Source: Trichostrongylus colubriformis
Taxonomy: Eukaryota > Nematoda > Chromadorea > Rhabditida > Trichostrongylidae
Direction: 5' to 3'
Length of the DNA: 64,000 nt
NCBI GenBank assembly: GCA_963978905.1
Contig: OZ022260.1
Location: forward strand, 715,225 to 779,224
Below, piece by piece: positions 1 through 11,947 of the stretch. The position numbers and the translations under genes were made by a program. The first letter of the stretch is position 1. Each line of letters opens with the position of its first letter. The notes beneath the pieces are model-generated. The model saw only the letters and a program-made list of their open reading frames with translations, had not been told where the DNA came from and did no database searches.

Positions 1-1759
1 GATTCTCATGCAACGAAAAATTCGCTCTTGATTGTTACTTTCGTTCAAGATCGGAGTTGCTTGTATTGCTCCGCGTGACGCTCCATTACCCTGGCGCTTG
101 TCAGCGTGTGTCAAAATTGGAAACTGGCACCATGTGCAGGATTCACCACAACCTCCCTTTTAATCCGAAGAATGAATGGAAATGATGCAAATGCTCAGCA
201 AAATTAGCCTTGAGGATACGGTGGTGGCTCGCCATAGACAGCTGCACCGACTACTGAACGTGTACGCAGTTAACGCTTACTAATCACTTTACACGCAAAC
301 AAGTGGAAGGAGGGTCATATTGAGAAGCCGGCGAGTGGCGGAATTCGCGCAGACCTTGCACTTTTTCGACGCGTCTTGATTCCATATCGGTTTCACCTCG
401 GTTTCACCATTGAAGATAACATTCTGTTTTCGTAGCTCCCATGGTATATTTGTTATGGCTCATTATCTCCCACGCATGACTGTGTGAGCAGGATGGCGAT
501 AACCAGGACTATCGTTTCTACAACTAACAACTTCTTTCTACAACTTTTGCTATTCTGTTTCTACTTTCCACTCCTTCATAAGGTTCCTTCTTTGGAGGGG
601 AAAACACTGAAATGAGAAGCGCGATGTTTCAATATCAGGCGGTGGTAGAAGAAATATCAATCATTCGAGACTGCATTATTTCGTCACGCTTGCACTTATC
701 GATCGCAACGCGTAACCTTGCGGGCTACCGATCCTCATATTTTGAAGCCTGTTTCTCTGCCATACATGTCAAAGTTAACGGCGAATACTACCCCAAAGGA
801 ATTTGCTTTCTCCTCTTTTTTCTTCCTTTTTTTGGAGACGTGCCATAGTCTGCAGTCTCTAAAACATTCGCTAATTATTTATTTATTGATGGGCATGCAG
901 TGATGCATATCATAATAAAAATACTACACGCTGACGACGGAATCATCAGGACATATGTTTTATTCACGTGATCCTTGAGCGAGGTCCCTTTCATTGCAAA
1001 TGCTTCTGAATTATCTCTTGTGATTCAGTGGTCGCTCGATCTTTCTTGTATTATGCCTTTCAAATTCCCAACCACATGTTGACCATCGAACTTTAAAAGC
1101 ACGCGTTGTTGGCATAAATCTTTTTTTATGTTCCGATAATCAATACGCTTCGTATTCCTTTATGTAACTTGTACTTTTACCACTGCTTTGTATTATTTCC
1201 TTACATGTGGGAAAAACCGATCGTTCCACTACATATAATATATTTTCTGGTGATCTGGGAAGTTCTGAGAAAATTGGGTAACACAGAATCATTACAACAA
1301 AAACACAAGATTAGTAATCAAGATAATGGCCCACCCTAGTCACAACGGCTCTCCATGAAATCGGTATATTACCCATACCCTTCATCAGGAAGGAAGAGGA
1401 GCGTGACGCGATCCATTTACCTACCACACATTTGGCTTCTTGACAGATGCCGCTTCCTGAATTATTTGCTTTCCGTGTAGGCCTTTAGACCTCTGAGATC
1501 ATGGTGGTAAGCACGGCTAGTGGTGAGGTCAGATAAATACGGAGTGAGGTAGCCAGGTGATGTGATTTATTCCCAGCTTCTACCTTGTCATTCTGTCGTG
1601 ATGTGTTCAACCTGGACCACCACGATAAGAAACTTTCGTGTAATGGGTGGGAGATGAGTGCTGGAGGCCCACCATTCGTTGTTTGCAGAATGCTGTAGGT
1701 CACAAAGTACCCTGAGGTGGGTGCATGTAGCGCGTGCATGTAGCTTAGGTATTATACTC
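1..1759. other. no gene seen
   Basis: I see no exon chain, RNA gene or repeat with internal structure here. Open frames are short and no pair of good splice sites encloses a convincing coding segment. It may be intron or upstream sequence of the long + strand gene. Confidence 0.4.
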
Positions 1760-1879
1760 TCCTAGCTTACCGTTTCCACGGGGGAGGTCGGTATACCCGT
1801 GTCTCGGAGTTGCGGTAAGCCCTATGACCCCACTTGTGACGACCGGGCACCATACGACTGGTGCAGGGGAGAATCGTGC

Positions 1880-1985
1880 TCTGGCTTCTACGTATGCGGG
1901 TTGGAGCGGTCATGACGTCACCCGGCCGTTTTGGTAACCGGATGAGCAGCTGCGCTACCACTCCACTGCAAGGATCTTCTTCACA
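1880..1985 (-). repeat. possible tRNA-derived (SINE-like) relic
   Basis: Read on the - strand, a GTGGTAGCGCAGCTG stretch near 1940-1965 resembles the internal A box of a tRNA promoter. About 35 bases further on, GGCCGGGTGACG stands where a B box (GGTTCGA) would be expected but does not match it. No acceptor stem or cloverleaf can be drawn, so this is not a functional tRNA. A decayed tRNA-derived SINE is the most likely reading; chance is possible. Confidence 0.25.
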
Positions 1986-2763
1986 AATCTGGACAGAGTC
2001 TTAACTCATTGTATCTTCTCTTCACTCTACTTCCGTTATTATCATGTTCTCAGATATTTATTTTATTTTATCGTTTTTTTTCTGTTATAGTGCCTGTGTT
2101 TTCCGAGTTTGTCTTTGAATTGCTGTTTACTCTGACTATTGTTCTCTTGAACGATATCCAGATTAACTCCTATCTGCAAGATGTGTCATGGCAGCGCGTC
2201 TATGGACGCAAAGTAAGTAAATAAAAAAATAAAAAATAACTTACGGTGGATTAGAAGAGCGTGAGAAGTCCACACAGGGGAACTTTGTCGTAGGAAATCA
2301 GTCATTTGGAGAAACGATCGGATCACATATAGCAGGTGGTCGTACCATCGCACAACCTACCACCCATAGTGCTTCCTCAAAATTGTTCCCCTTTTTTCTA
2401 GTGACAACGTTAAAAGTAGAGTAATCGTTAAGCTCAATTTAAATTTAAAAAGTAATCGAATTCCCTTATGCCAGTGTATGATTTGCCTGTTGAGGCTGTA
2501 TAAAGAAAAATTCACATGCAATTTTCTTCTTTGAGTCGCCATAATATCTTTCATTAATGACGTTGCTTGAAGTAGCTAAGATTCTGTAAGTAATAGGCTT
2601 CCGATCTGAGGTAATCCCAAACACACCACTTAGAATTACCTCACTCTGAAAACATCGATGTTGAGGGGAAATCATTCTCATCAGTACGTGGCTATCTCCA
2701 TCACTTCTGCAGCGAAGGCGGTTAGTCCCTGTATGTGAACATAATTCCTCTAAATGGAAAATA
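1986..2763. other. no gene seen
   Basis: AT-rich sequence with no supported feature. The open stretches here lack flanking splice signals. Confidence 0.35.
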
Positions 2764-3639
2764 TTAGGTTGTCCCAAAAGTCTTGTCGTATTTTTTTCGA
2801 TCATCACTTTTTATTTTTTTCGTCCAACAAATGACAATTAGGCAACAACGTATTGGCCATTGTTATCGGCAACCCTCTGCTACTTTATAGGAAAATCGTT
2901 GATTCCCTCCTCCCAGAACTCTGGGTTTTGAGAGTCAAAGAAGTCAGCGATCGCCTTTGCAATCAAGTCATAATCAACGAATTTTCTCTTGGCCAGGAAG
3001 GATTCAAGAGGATGGGCAAGGTGATAGTCAGAAGCGGCAATGTCTGGATAGTGTGGCGGGTGGGGCAGCACAATCCAGCCGAGCTCCTGTAGCCTGGCCT
3101 GGGTACTTTTCGCGAAATCGGAGGAAATTGGAGCGGGCGTCGTCATGAAGGAGGGTGACCGCGGACCTTTTTCGGCGCTTTTCTCGAACAGCGACGGCGA
3201 GCTGCTGGAGCTGGTGAATGCATACGGTAGCGGTGACTGTATCGCCTTGTACCAGCACCTCTTGTGAAAGCATTCCTTCCGCGTCCCAGAAGCAGCACAG
3301 TCCCAAGTGTGGTTTGTCTTACATGTCAATCTCGCCAATGCAGAAGCTGGTCGCGTAGCTCACACATCCCTTGCTCAATGCAGCGTTGATGGAGTGGCAA
3401 GATTTCGTCGCTTTGGTGCCGGAAGACCACTCGCAGTAGATGATACCGCGTGTTGGGTGGGTATCGACTACGGGCACTGTAGCTCTCTCCACGGGATCTG
3501 GTGGGTCAATACGAATTTTGCTAGAAAGCTTAGAGAACCTTCTACCATATTCCTGAATCGCCTAGACTTCCCTCAAAGTAAGCAAGAGTTATTGATTTTT
3601 TTTTTTGGAAAAATTCAACAAGACTTTTGGGCAACCTAA
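2764..3639 (-). mobile_element. mariner-like element, internally deleted
   Basis: The ends form a terminal inverted repeat, TTAGGTTGTCCCAAAAGTCTTG on the left and its near-complement at 3615-3639, and the element is flanked by TA on both sides, the mariner target duplication. At 876 bp it is about 400 bp shorter than a typical full-length mariner of roughly 1.3 kb. The missing part is the transposase N-terminal, DNA-binding region. It is a non-autonomous fossil, transcribed, if at all, on the - strand. Confidence 0.9.
2838..3345 (-). pseudogene. mariner transposase, C-terminal catalytic part
   Basis: The - strand encodes the catalytic half of a mariner (DD34D) transposase in two frames. One frame carries LGLCCFWDAEGM and the second-aspartate motif VTLLHDD. 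The other continues through LQELGWIVLPHPP and the third-aspartate motif YPDIAASDYHL to the family ending DFFDSQNPEFWEEG. A frameshift lies near 3150, and a TAG replaces the expected Trp codon near 2880, 14 codons before the natural TAA. Transposase would cut and paste the element at TA sites; this copy cannot. Confidence 0.88.
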
Positions 3640-4944
3640 TACATGAATAATTTTTCGGGATGAGTTGCTTGTTGTTAGGCACATCTATGGAGGAGAATCA
3701 TGTGACTCGGCACGTCAATTCTAAATGAATCTGTACTGATCTAGTAGAACTTATGTCAAGAGAATAGCTGAAATTGCGGTACTTATCCATACTGCATCAG
3801 TTTCACATGCATCTCATTGCCCTTGTGGTCACCCTGGTGAAGACCACTCGTGCTACACAGCTTTCCACGGCAATCTGTGATGGGCTTTTTGGTACATTCC
3901 GTCATACACTGTGCCTCTCATTATTCCACAGAAGCTTCTACGCACTGACACTCAGTGAGGGAATGCAACAGTCTGGCCAGATCAACCACGTTAAGGTTGC
4001 GAATGAAGTAAATACGCAGCGCTGATCCGAATCAATATAACCTATTACCACTAGAAGTAGGGTTTTATTCTGGAATTGTTAAGATTCTCACTTCTGCTCA
4101 AACTTATGCTCGTTTCCAGTTCTTCTCTGAAGGGTAATTAGAACAGGCCCCTTTTACTTTCTCCACGTAAGACGCTCAGTAGTGAAGGAAACCACTTCGA
4201 TTACAACTTGTGTGCGCCACAGAAGCGACTGCAGCGTCAATCGCTGTTTGAGATCTGCCATAGTATTATTTGCCTCGAAGCTTGGAGCGCAAACGGTCAC
4301 AGGATAGCACAGGATTCAGCTCATGATTGTGCGAAACGACAAGGGAGTTCAAGACATGGACTTTTACAACGTGAAGTACAGAGCTGAGGCTCCTTGCGGA
4401 GGTTTCGCTCTGGTTTCTCACATAATCCTAGAAAGATTCTGCCGCGTATTACAGCGTCTAAGTGGCAACTGAAATCACCAGTACAAAATTGTTGAATTAG
4501 CCCGGATTGACGCCGATTACCCTCTCAAGCGTGAATTAGAACTTTACCACAACTTCGTTATTATAATAGTGATGGTCGCACACATGACAGCCTTCCGCTT
4601 TAGGCCGCGTTCATATTTTCCGTACCGACGCCGGCACCGGCGATGACGGCGTCAAAATCATGTGCCCGAAGCCGACCACACCGGCACTCTGGTGACGCGC
4701 TCCTCTGGTGAAATGCTCAACATAACCACACTACAGCATGATGATCGTGGCGAGAGCCCGTGAATTCAAATGCGACCCGTGGTATAGTGTGGCACCATGG
4801 CGCTATGCGCAAAATTGTATGTGTTTTCGGAATCAAAAAACTGCTGCACTATCTTGTAGAGCTAAACGAGCTTATCAGCTCGGTCAGCTCTAAAGATGGT
4901 GCAACATTTTTTTAGTTTTCTTCGGTGCGGCAGTAAACCATTTT
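3640..4944. other. no gene; short GC-rich palindromic patch
   Basis: No exon is supported. At about 4612-4690 a GC-rich patch contains the palindromic run GACGCCGGCACCGGCGATGACGGCGTC (broken by mismatches). It begins AGGCCGCG like the MITE end at 16687, so it may be a degraded relative. The remainder shows nothing. Confidence 0.3.
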
Positions 4945-4949
4945 CACAC

Positions 4950-5790
4950 GTTCTAAAATGTTTGGGGAGAAATTCTTCAAAATCTGATATTCCAACACCT
5001 CTTTCACAGCCCTAGTCTGAAGTGAAAGAGGTGTTGGAATTTCGAAGTACCCATCATTTCAGGTGAACATCTCTTCCTCGGTGTGGCCCCAAATAGCTGG
5101 TGAGAGCACCTAATTTGATGCTGCCATCTACAGAGGCGCTATTTACACAGTGATAGGGGTAAAGTGGTCAGCGAGAATTCCAAAGTGAGTCATCAAAATG
5201 AAAACTATGAGTTCAGAACACTATATGTGACGCAATTTCCTGTGAAAGTTCCGCCCACAAGATTTATAGGGTCATCGCTTCTGGCGGGCTCCTCCTTTTT
5301 AACATAGCATGTCTCCTAGGATTGAACTTTCTCGCAGTATCCCTCTGCTTTCATCCTTATTACTCTCCACCTCAGTAATAGTAATAAGTAATAACTAAGG
5401 TAAAATGTAATAAGGCAGATTGCAGAATGATACTCATGGTTTCGTGCTGTTGCTGTATCAATCGAAATTAGGTGGAGCTTTGCGTGTCGGCTTTTGTGGT
5501 GAAAACGTCCACCGGTCGGATTAAAGATTGGAGTGAATGATACAACCTAAATACTCCTACCACTGACTTTGATGTTAGGAAGAACCCCTGCAGGGTCGAC
5601 TCACGATCACAGTAGCAGAACACAGGCCAGCTGACCTGTTTAGTTACCCCATTTTGATAGACCACGTTTCCACGCTCGCGACGACTGCGTGCCACTCACG
5701 TACACGGCCGTGGGAAGGCGTTAACAGTCGACAGCATCTCGATCGTGAGCGTTCTCCCACGGCCACGCGTGCGACTAGGGTATAGCGTGG
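4950..5790. repeat. foldback family B, copy 1
   Basis: The stretch near 4965-4988 matches the arm of the 47983-48979 element, as does 5056-5100 (CAGGTGAACATCTCTTCCTCGG...). The GC-rich core GTGCCACTCACGTACACGGCC near 5690 matches the cores at 48.4 kb and 55.4 kb. Ends are degraded, so borders are approximate. The perfect hairpin at 4989-5040 lies inside it. There is no coding capacity. Confidence 0.55.
4989..5040. repeat. perfect 19 bp hairpin
   Basis: ATTCCAACACCTCTTTCAC at 4989-5007 is repeated as its exact reverse complement at 5022-5040 around a 14 base loop. It interrupts the family B repeat arm, which suggests a local templated inversion or a tiny insertion. Confidence 0.85.
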
Positions 5791-5870
5791 AGTCGAAGAA
5801 AGCTTCAAAAAATACCCCCTCCCCCTCTCTTCATCAGGTTCCGCTATTTCTGTGGCTTCCACACAGTATT

Positions 5871-7548
5871 GCGATTTATCAAGGAAATTAGCCTACGGTA
5901 GGAAAAACACTGAGGCCAAACTCTTGGCAAAATAAGTACAATGAGAACCTTTCGCAATTTAATACTTATATTCCGAAGCGAAAGTATCGCCTACCATTGG
6001 GAACGTGCTCGTCCTCAGATGACAAAGGAGAAGGCTTAAATGTCGTGCAAGTTATGCTGCAGGGATAAGGCATGAAAAAACGAGGATAGATAAGTTAGAC
6101 ACTAAATTGGAGCCATGTAATGCGCTCTACTGCGATTGCCACGTCGCTATTGCGGTAGCGGCGCCGCGATCACGATGGAGCGCGGTATCTCTCCAATAGT
6201 AAATTTGAGCACTTTTGAATATCTGTACCTTTGCTAGAGCTCAATCTTTCAAGGTATGGGAAACTCTCCCTTGGAAACTTCCTTCGGTAACTTCCATGGT
6301 TGCGTAGTTCTCTATATGGAGTTCTAGTCAGGGAAATTTCTGAAGTGTTTCACTTCAAATGGTCGTAACCTCCCGTTGTCGCCGCTTTCTAGATACCCTT
6401 GACTATGCAATATCTCCAAAGAGAAAGAAGTTATTCGAGGGAAGCCAGTCTAGAAATTTTCCTGTTGAAATGGTGAGACCTTTCCATAGTTCCTTGGAAA
6501 AATGATCCATTGTGTCTGTTATGCCTCCATTACACATCCTTTGCTCTCAGAAGACCAACGTGAGGGTGACTGGCTTCAGCTTGCCTCGCTGTGGGATACG
6601 CCATGCATGAGAATTCATTTACTTTCTCAGTGAATACAAACGCATTCCCGGACCTCATGGTGACTCGCTAGCACCAAATCACCTACTCGCAATCGTAATA
6701 AAATATGAAAGAAGCTAAATCAGCTAATCTTTCGTTTCATCGCATAGCTTGTTTAGTATTCATCCACGCTGGTACCTGGTTGTTCGGTGAATTTTGGAGG
6801 TCTCTCTGCACGTGGTTTTGGTGCCAGTGGACCAACGAAAGGCTGTTGTCGTTCACGCGGCTTCGTTGTCGATCGAGCCATGCATGAGATTTCCGTAGAC
6901 AATCCATCGAGTAAAATGGTACTCTATTACCGTGGTCGTCTTGGAATTGTGGACTATGAACAAGGTATCAAGTGTCGCCATCACACCACTGCATAAGTTA
7001 TGTGCGTTTGGTTGCAGAAGCTTGACACCTTAATCACAGTCTATAATTCCAAAAACCAAGAGAACAGCGTGCTCCTTGACTCTGCTTATCTTTTGTGTCG
7101 TCCATGCGCTCTCCTCTCTACAATATCGTCTTAAGCGCTTATATCAAAAAATTTGTGTCCTACCTTGTTTCTATCTGTAGGGTGCCGCTTCCTGTTCCTT
7201 CGAATTCTTAATTGAGGACCAAATTAAATATTTGTTGCGAATTTGAACCCAGTTAGTCACATCGTTCCTTTACACTTTGGACCCGCAGCATGTGGATTCC
7301 GTTGTTCACTGCCTACCTCAACAATTACGACCCCCCCCCCACCCCCTGCCGAGGATTCCTTGACGGGGGCTCGACCGTGTTTGAGACTTCGATCGACAGC
7401 AGAGAAAAGACCAAAGAAGAAATTGAGGAAAATACTGATTTATCACCACGAAATTTACACACTATTCATCTGCATTTTCTTGGGGAATTGAGTGGTGCTC
7501 ATTTCATCAAGGAAGTTTGGCTAAATGGATTAAGAGACGGTTTTTTAG
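5871..7548. other. no gene seen
   Basis: No feature is supported. A C10 homopolymer sits at 7331-7340. Any exons of the + strand gene that lie here are too weak for me to call. Confidence 0.3.
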
Positions 7549-7712
7549 GCAGCGTATACACGAAATCGTTATTCAGAGGCACAACAAGAAGGAGCGACTT
7601 GTCAGAAATGCTGAGAACTTTTTTGAACAGAAAATTCCTACATATTTATGTGCTTATACCAGGGCTGTAAAAGAATTTCATATTCGCTCATCAGATTTCG
7701 AGGCATTTTTCT
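7549..7712 (+). CDS. candidate exon of the long + strand gene
   Basis: A pyrimidine-rich acceptor (ACGGTTTTTTAG) opens a coding-looking stretch beginning QRIHEIVIQRHNKKERLVRN and running to a possible GTAAAC donor at 7713. The stretch is rich in charged residues and reads as amphipathic helix. It would enter in phase 2 and leave in phase 1, which matches the next exon at 10213. The donor is weak and the frame stays open to 7879, so exon or chance frame are both possible. Confidence 0.3.
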
Positions 7713-8419
7713 GTAAACTTTTCAGAATGTGTATAAATGGTTTACTATGTACCGATTTGAAAAAACCAAAAGCAGAGTACACCTTTGATAAGAAAAATTC
7801 GCCAAATAAGCGATCTATAGTGGGAAGCAAACAAAACGCGAAAACGCGTATTCGCGCGATTTTTATTGTTACGCTCTAGTCATGATTATCTACTGTAAAC
7901 GTGGACAAAGCCTTACCTTTTCAATAGTGTACCTTTTCAATTGCCTATATCGTTCTAGAAATCCCTGACGCGGGAACACACAAAAAACCAAGGGAGAGGA
8001 GCTAGTCGAAATTACAGCGAAGCATAGAGATGAAGGATATAAGGAAGAGCAACTCGTGGGCGAAGCAGTCTATTATATACGTGAATGAGTTCCGATGCCA
8101 CAAATATTGAGCCTGAAGTCTTCGCATATCCTAAGCTTGAATTTTCACTGCTGGTGTTTGATATGGTGACTTTAGGGAAAACTGAATTGGTGGCTTTTCC
8201 CTTCTTGCCTTACCCGTCAAAGCTTGAAAGCGTTTCTGCCTTTCCTTTTCGAAATACAGTGGACGCTCATGTGCTGGTTCACTATAATCCAGCGCAGCGC
8301 TCTTGATTAACGAATGAAGTTTTTCAAGAATTCGCAAGCAGTTTGATACTTTTCTCCATAGGATAGATATGTTGCGCCGCTCTCATCTGCTTGGAGAACT
8401 TCGTCGGGGAGGAACTATG
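7713..8419. other. no gene seen
   Basis: Nothing is supported here beyond the tail of the open frame that starts at 7549. Confidence 0.3.
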
Positions 8420-8650
8420 CTGACTCGTCATTTTTCTCGACACCATGATTGCCCTGCACACGATAGGCCGCTTTCATGCTCTGCGGTACCGGCGGTAAGG
8501 AGTGGCTGCGCTCTGTGTCCCCGATTATGCCACTCTGTCTCGTCGCCTGTGTCTTCTCGGCACCTCCCTCGCGCCATCTGCCTCGGTGTGTGTGAGCGCA
8601 GCCACGTCCAGCCAGCCATGAAGGCGACCATACTATCGCAACGGAAAAAT
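8420..8650 (+). repeat. GC-rich Mutator-like MITE family, degraded copy
   Basis: The sequence GGAGTGGCTGCGCTCTGTGTC...GCCACTCTGTCTCG is clearly related to the interior of the intact element at 20424-20698 and to the inverted copy at 47225-47425. The terminal repeats are no longer recognisable. Open frames across it follow from high GC, not from coding. Confidence 0.6.
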
Positions 8651-10212
8651 CCAAGAAAGAAGAAAAAGTTTGCATGGTGTAGGCTTATTAAAGACGGATG
8701 CATTCCCTGTCTCACCCTGTTCCTGGGTTCCTCTGTGAGGTTCTGCAGGAGCGCAGGGACAAATCGTTTAGGTAGAAAAGGAGTAGCAGCAAGAGTGGCA
8801 AGAGAACCGTTTCAATAGTGTATCAGAAGCCTCCGACACAGATTGCTCTGAAGGGATATCGATATAATGGCGGCTAAATAAACCTACTGTGTGCATACGG
8901 ATGTGCAGATAACCCGCTTCGTGAATGGATGGATGAACAGTTGAGTACGAACAACAAGGTGGTGTACTCGTGGGCGTGAAGCATTCTCGTCTTCCTCATC
9001 TTTTCATCGTTGCTCTTTGTCTTTTCAGTCCGCGTTTTTCGTGAAATCGACGAGAGACCATGTATTAGTGACCAATAAAGTTCACTTCCACTGGTTGACA
9101 CTGTGAAAATAAAATACATCTCAATTCTCAATGCAGATTGTTGACAAAAACGTGCGTATGACATTTCAGGAATACCATTTCCCCGATGCTTTATCTCTTT
9201 CCTTACTCGATGTTTTTGAACTCGGCGAGTTTGAGCAAAGTGATTTTTTCCTCTTCTCGTATGCATAACAAAATGTATTTGTTACCACTGTCCGATAGCG
9301 ATCGCTCCTGCTTCCCTCTTTTTATTACGCGCCACCAAATAAAAATAAGGATCACCTCTGTTTCGTGAGGAGAAATCTCTCAAGAATCCTGTGCGGCTTT
9401 CCTACTTTATGGTTTTGTTTCGTCCTGTACAATTGCTATTTTGCCGTTTTATCTTTTTCCTTCATTTGAATAGAATGAGCCTGCAGCACTTAGTATTAGT
9501 CCCATTCCTTGTAGTGCTCACTCGCGAAATGCTTTTCATAGGTTTCAAAGATCGTCCTTAGTTAATATTGGCATGATGTATATCACGCGTGTCTAGGCGG
9601 CTAGCAGCCTCAAACATAATTGGATAGAAGAACTCATAAGTGACAAACAGCAGAAATTGGCGCTCTTTGACCACACATGATTTGTTGATCTACATGGTCA
9701 ATCTTATGGGTCCCCTCAGACCTTTCGACCTTAACCTCTACTCCCCACGCGTGCTTGAATTCCTTCCGTGCGGTTACATCCCTTCAGTCTAATTTCGCAG
9801 AGCGACAAGTCCATCGGTAATTTAGGCATTCTTCAGCTGACATTGTTTCCTCGTATACCCTTTTTGCGGGTTCTTGATTTCTGGTATAACTTCTTTGAAG
9901 TTTATGCTATACATTGAAATGACTGCTAATCGCTTGCTTCACTCATCTTCTTTCGAGTTTTAAAGGGTCTTGTTCGCTTCTATTGCTGCAGATTACTTTG
10001 AGAGTTACTTGAATCATTACTCAAAGTTCATATAATGAGATTTTTTGGCAAACAGCCAATTCTCAGCGTGCGTTTAGATCTAGATCTAATTTCTTGTCTA
10101 CAATGAGCGCATAAGTCGTTTTTTTGGAAATGCATCAGCTTTTAAAAGGATATGCTCTCGTCAACTTGCATAGGCCTTCCAAATACACCGAGGTACATTT
10201 CCATATGAACAG
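8651..10212. other. no firm gene; two competing open frames at 9640-9820
   Basis: A good acceptor, TTTGTCTTTTCAG, ends at about 9028 but leads to only some 33 open bases before a GTATTA donor. Between 9640 and 9820 two + strand frames are open. One includes YMVNLMGPLRPFDLNLYSPR; the other, after the acceptor GGGTCCCCTCAG at 9719, includes LSTLTSTPHACLNSFRAVTS and could end at a GTAATT donor. Neither can be chosen with confidence. Confidence 0.3.
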
Positions 10213-10401
10213 TCTCTGTATCACCTCTGAGACAGAAAATTGAAGAATCAGCAGTTTATTCGAGTTCCCTCCGCATAGCAGTCAGAACTGTTGCCCGCAA
10301 AGCTCTTCTCGAAGTCGTCATTCGGAAACCTGCCGGAAGTCATTCGCTTGCTTGTTGTACCCATTTACGTCCCTTTTTTGACTCGCTTTTTTCTCTACGC
10401 A
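10213..10401 (+). CDS. exon of a long + strand gene (family not recognised)
   Basis: After TATGAACAG the frame is open for 62 codons and starts VSPLRQKIEESAVYSSSLRI, continuing through AVRTVARKALLEVVIRKPAG. It ends at the donor A|GTATGC. An in-frame TGA just upstream requires the exon to begin here or slightly later; an alternative acceptor is at GAGACAG (10232). It enters and leaves in phase 1, matching the exon at 11090. The predicted helices (alternating Leu/Val/Ala with Lys/Arg/Glu) suggest an alpha-helical repeat protein, but I recognise no family. Confidence 0.5.
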
Positions 10402-11089
10402 GTATGCACGTTTTCACCTTTGCGTTTGACCAAAATGCTCATCGAGCACCTTGTGAAAAACCTGCAACTTTATAATTAAAGTCTAGGTGAGTGGCATTAA
10501 CGCACTCTCAATGTTACGACTTAGTGCGAGCCTGAACGACTTAGAAAAACGCGTCAAGAGATGTAATCCATCTACTTGCAGTCTTACAATTATTTATAAA
10601 TGAATGGCAATTTGTATCAGTTCTTCTATCGCTATGACCTCTTCCTAATGGATGTGTGCCACTAGGACAGAAAGTTCGTGTGGCCGCATGTGGCACGACG
10701 CGATGGGGGGGGGGGTTACCCAGAGGCACCGTATTAAATGGGTCCCCAAGCGACTTGTGAAATAAGGCGTATAGTGCAGCCATCGCTTCAGGATCCAACT
10801 AATACGACACCTCTAAATTGTACTCATAGAGTCGCTAATGACTACAAACCTGCAAAGGGAGTATTCAAAGACATCGGGAAGAGTAAATTCGGCGGATTGT
10901 GGAGTAGAAAGTTTGGTGTTCAGCAGTGCAACAGCAGAGAAAGAACGAAATAAGTGGTGAGAGCCCCGAAAAATGGGAACTCGGAATTCTCTTCTCTTCC
11001 GCGCTTCTCTGCATCATTATCCGGGGATAGATTGCAGACGGGCTAGAGGCAAAATCGGCCGGCCCAGGACGATGTCCCGCTCTCGTCAG
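10402..11089. repeat. intron with family D repeat and a G11 tract
   Basis: The intron of the long gene carries at 10675-10850 a repeat also found at 32585-32755: both share GGCACCGTAT...TGGGT.C..AAGCGA and AACTAATACG.CAC.CCTAA. A G11 homopolymer is at 10705-10715. In Caenorhabditis long G tracts are unstable without the DOG-1/FANCJ helicase; whether that holds here is inference. Confidence 0.5.
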
Positions 11090-11241
11090 CAACTCGGGCC
11101 GCTGATGAACTGCAGCACGTCGCGTCGCGCTGCCATATCGTGATCGAAAGTTCCTTTGCTACATACCACCTCTTCCGAAGTGGAAGGGTTGATTTCAGCG
11201 AACATGTATTCACAGTTCTCACTTCCCCTTTGCCCCTCTCG
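11090..11241 (+). CDS. exon of the long + strand gene
   Basis: The acceptor CCCGCTCTCGTCAG is strongly pyrimidine-rich. The exon reads TRAADELQHVASRCHIVIES and continues to EHVFTVLTSPLPLS before the donor TCG|GTACCT. It enters in phase 1, agreeing with the A left by the 10401 donor, and leaves in phase 0. The frame is open on both sides (11046-11270), so an earlier acceptor (GGCCCAG, 11068) or later donor near 11263 is possible. The GC-rich third positions look coding. Confidence 0.55.
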
Positions 11242-11408
11242 GTACCTTTAATTATAGGCCAATGTGTCAAAGATTAGACCAGTCTCTGATTCTTTGTCTT
11301 CAAATAGACGGCGCAGGTGCGGGCGGATCTTGAGTGACGCGACACAAGCAGCCCTCCGGTATTATTAGCCCAAAAAAAATCCGTTTGAAAGCTCGTTATA
11401 GAGATTAG

Positions 11409-11540
11409 CTCAACCATGTCAGTGCAAAACTGTCAGAGTGGTTGGCTTATGTCTGTGACAAATTCAGAGAGACACCTTCCCTTCACTTCAATGAGATGCA
11501 CAAAACTAGCAAAAAGGAATCTCTCCAACAGCTGCAAACG
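11409..11540 (+). CDS. exon of the long + strand gene
   Basis: The segment reads LNHVSAKLSEWLAYVCDKFR and ends with KKESLQQLQT before the donor ACG|GTGATT. With the acceptor AGAGATTAG at 11408 it is in phase 0 at both ends, as required by its neighbours. A second acceptor, CCATGTCAG at 11422, would enter in phase 2. The sequence is amphipathic and helix-prone. Strand and donor are well supported; the exact start is not. Confidence 0.6.
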
Positions 11541-11902
11541 GTGATTGTGTTGAGAAACCACAGGGTGTGTTAAGACAGCTGTTGAGACGTCTCGTACGTG
11601 TTATAGACCTTCGGCGGCCACGAATCGAAATCACCGTAACTTACTCACTCCAAACTTCGATTTCATGTAAACTAGCAGCCACGGACTGGCCTACTTTCTT
11701 TTGAGACGAATGGCAGTTGTTACGTGCGACCCTTCGGAGCTGTTCGAAATGCTTCACGATTTTAGGCAAAATGAGCACTTTTAATGGGGTTTTAGCATTC
11801 CTCTTCATTGTACTTGTGGAGTTTGCCCTGTACAGAATTTCCTTGGTTCCTCTTATCATCATGGTCATCAAGGTTTAACTTGCACCCTTCTATTTGCTAC
11901 AG

Positions 11903-11947
11903 CACTATTTGACCAAGCACTTCTTTCATGTCGAAGCTCAAGAGGAG
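11903..11947 (+). CDS. short exon of the long + strand gene
   Basis: A 45 base exon, HYLTKHFFHVEAQEE, lies between the acceptor CTATTTGCTACAG and the donor GAG|GTGTAC. It is in phase 0 at both ends and joins LQQLQT to SQMLEKDL without disturbing the helical character. The read-through frame meets a TGA within four codons, so the donor is needed. Confidence 0.55.

Noticed and set aside
3307..3639. 110 codon open frame on the + strand
   Set aside because: It lies antisense across the mariner element and has no independent support.
7243..7491. Pro-rich open frame over a C10 tract
   Set aside because: Low complexity from the homopolymer; no splice signals.
8369..8818. 149 codon open frame on the + strand
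   Set aside because: It coincides with a GC-rich MITE copy; overlapping - strand frames are equally open, as expected from few stop codons in GC-rich DNA.
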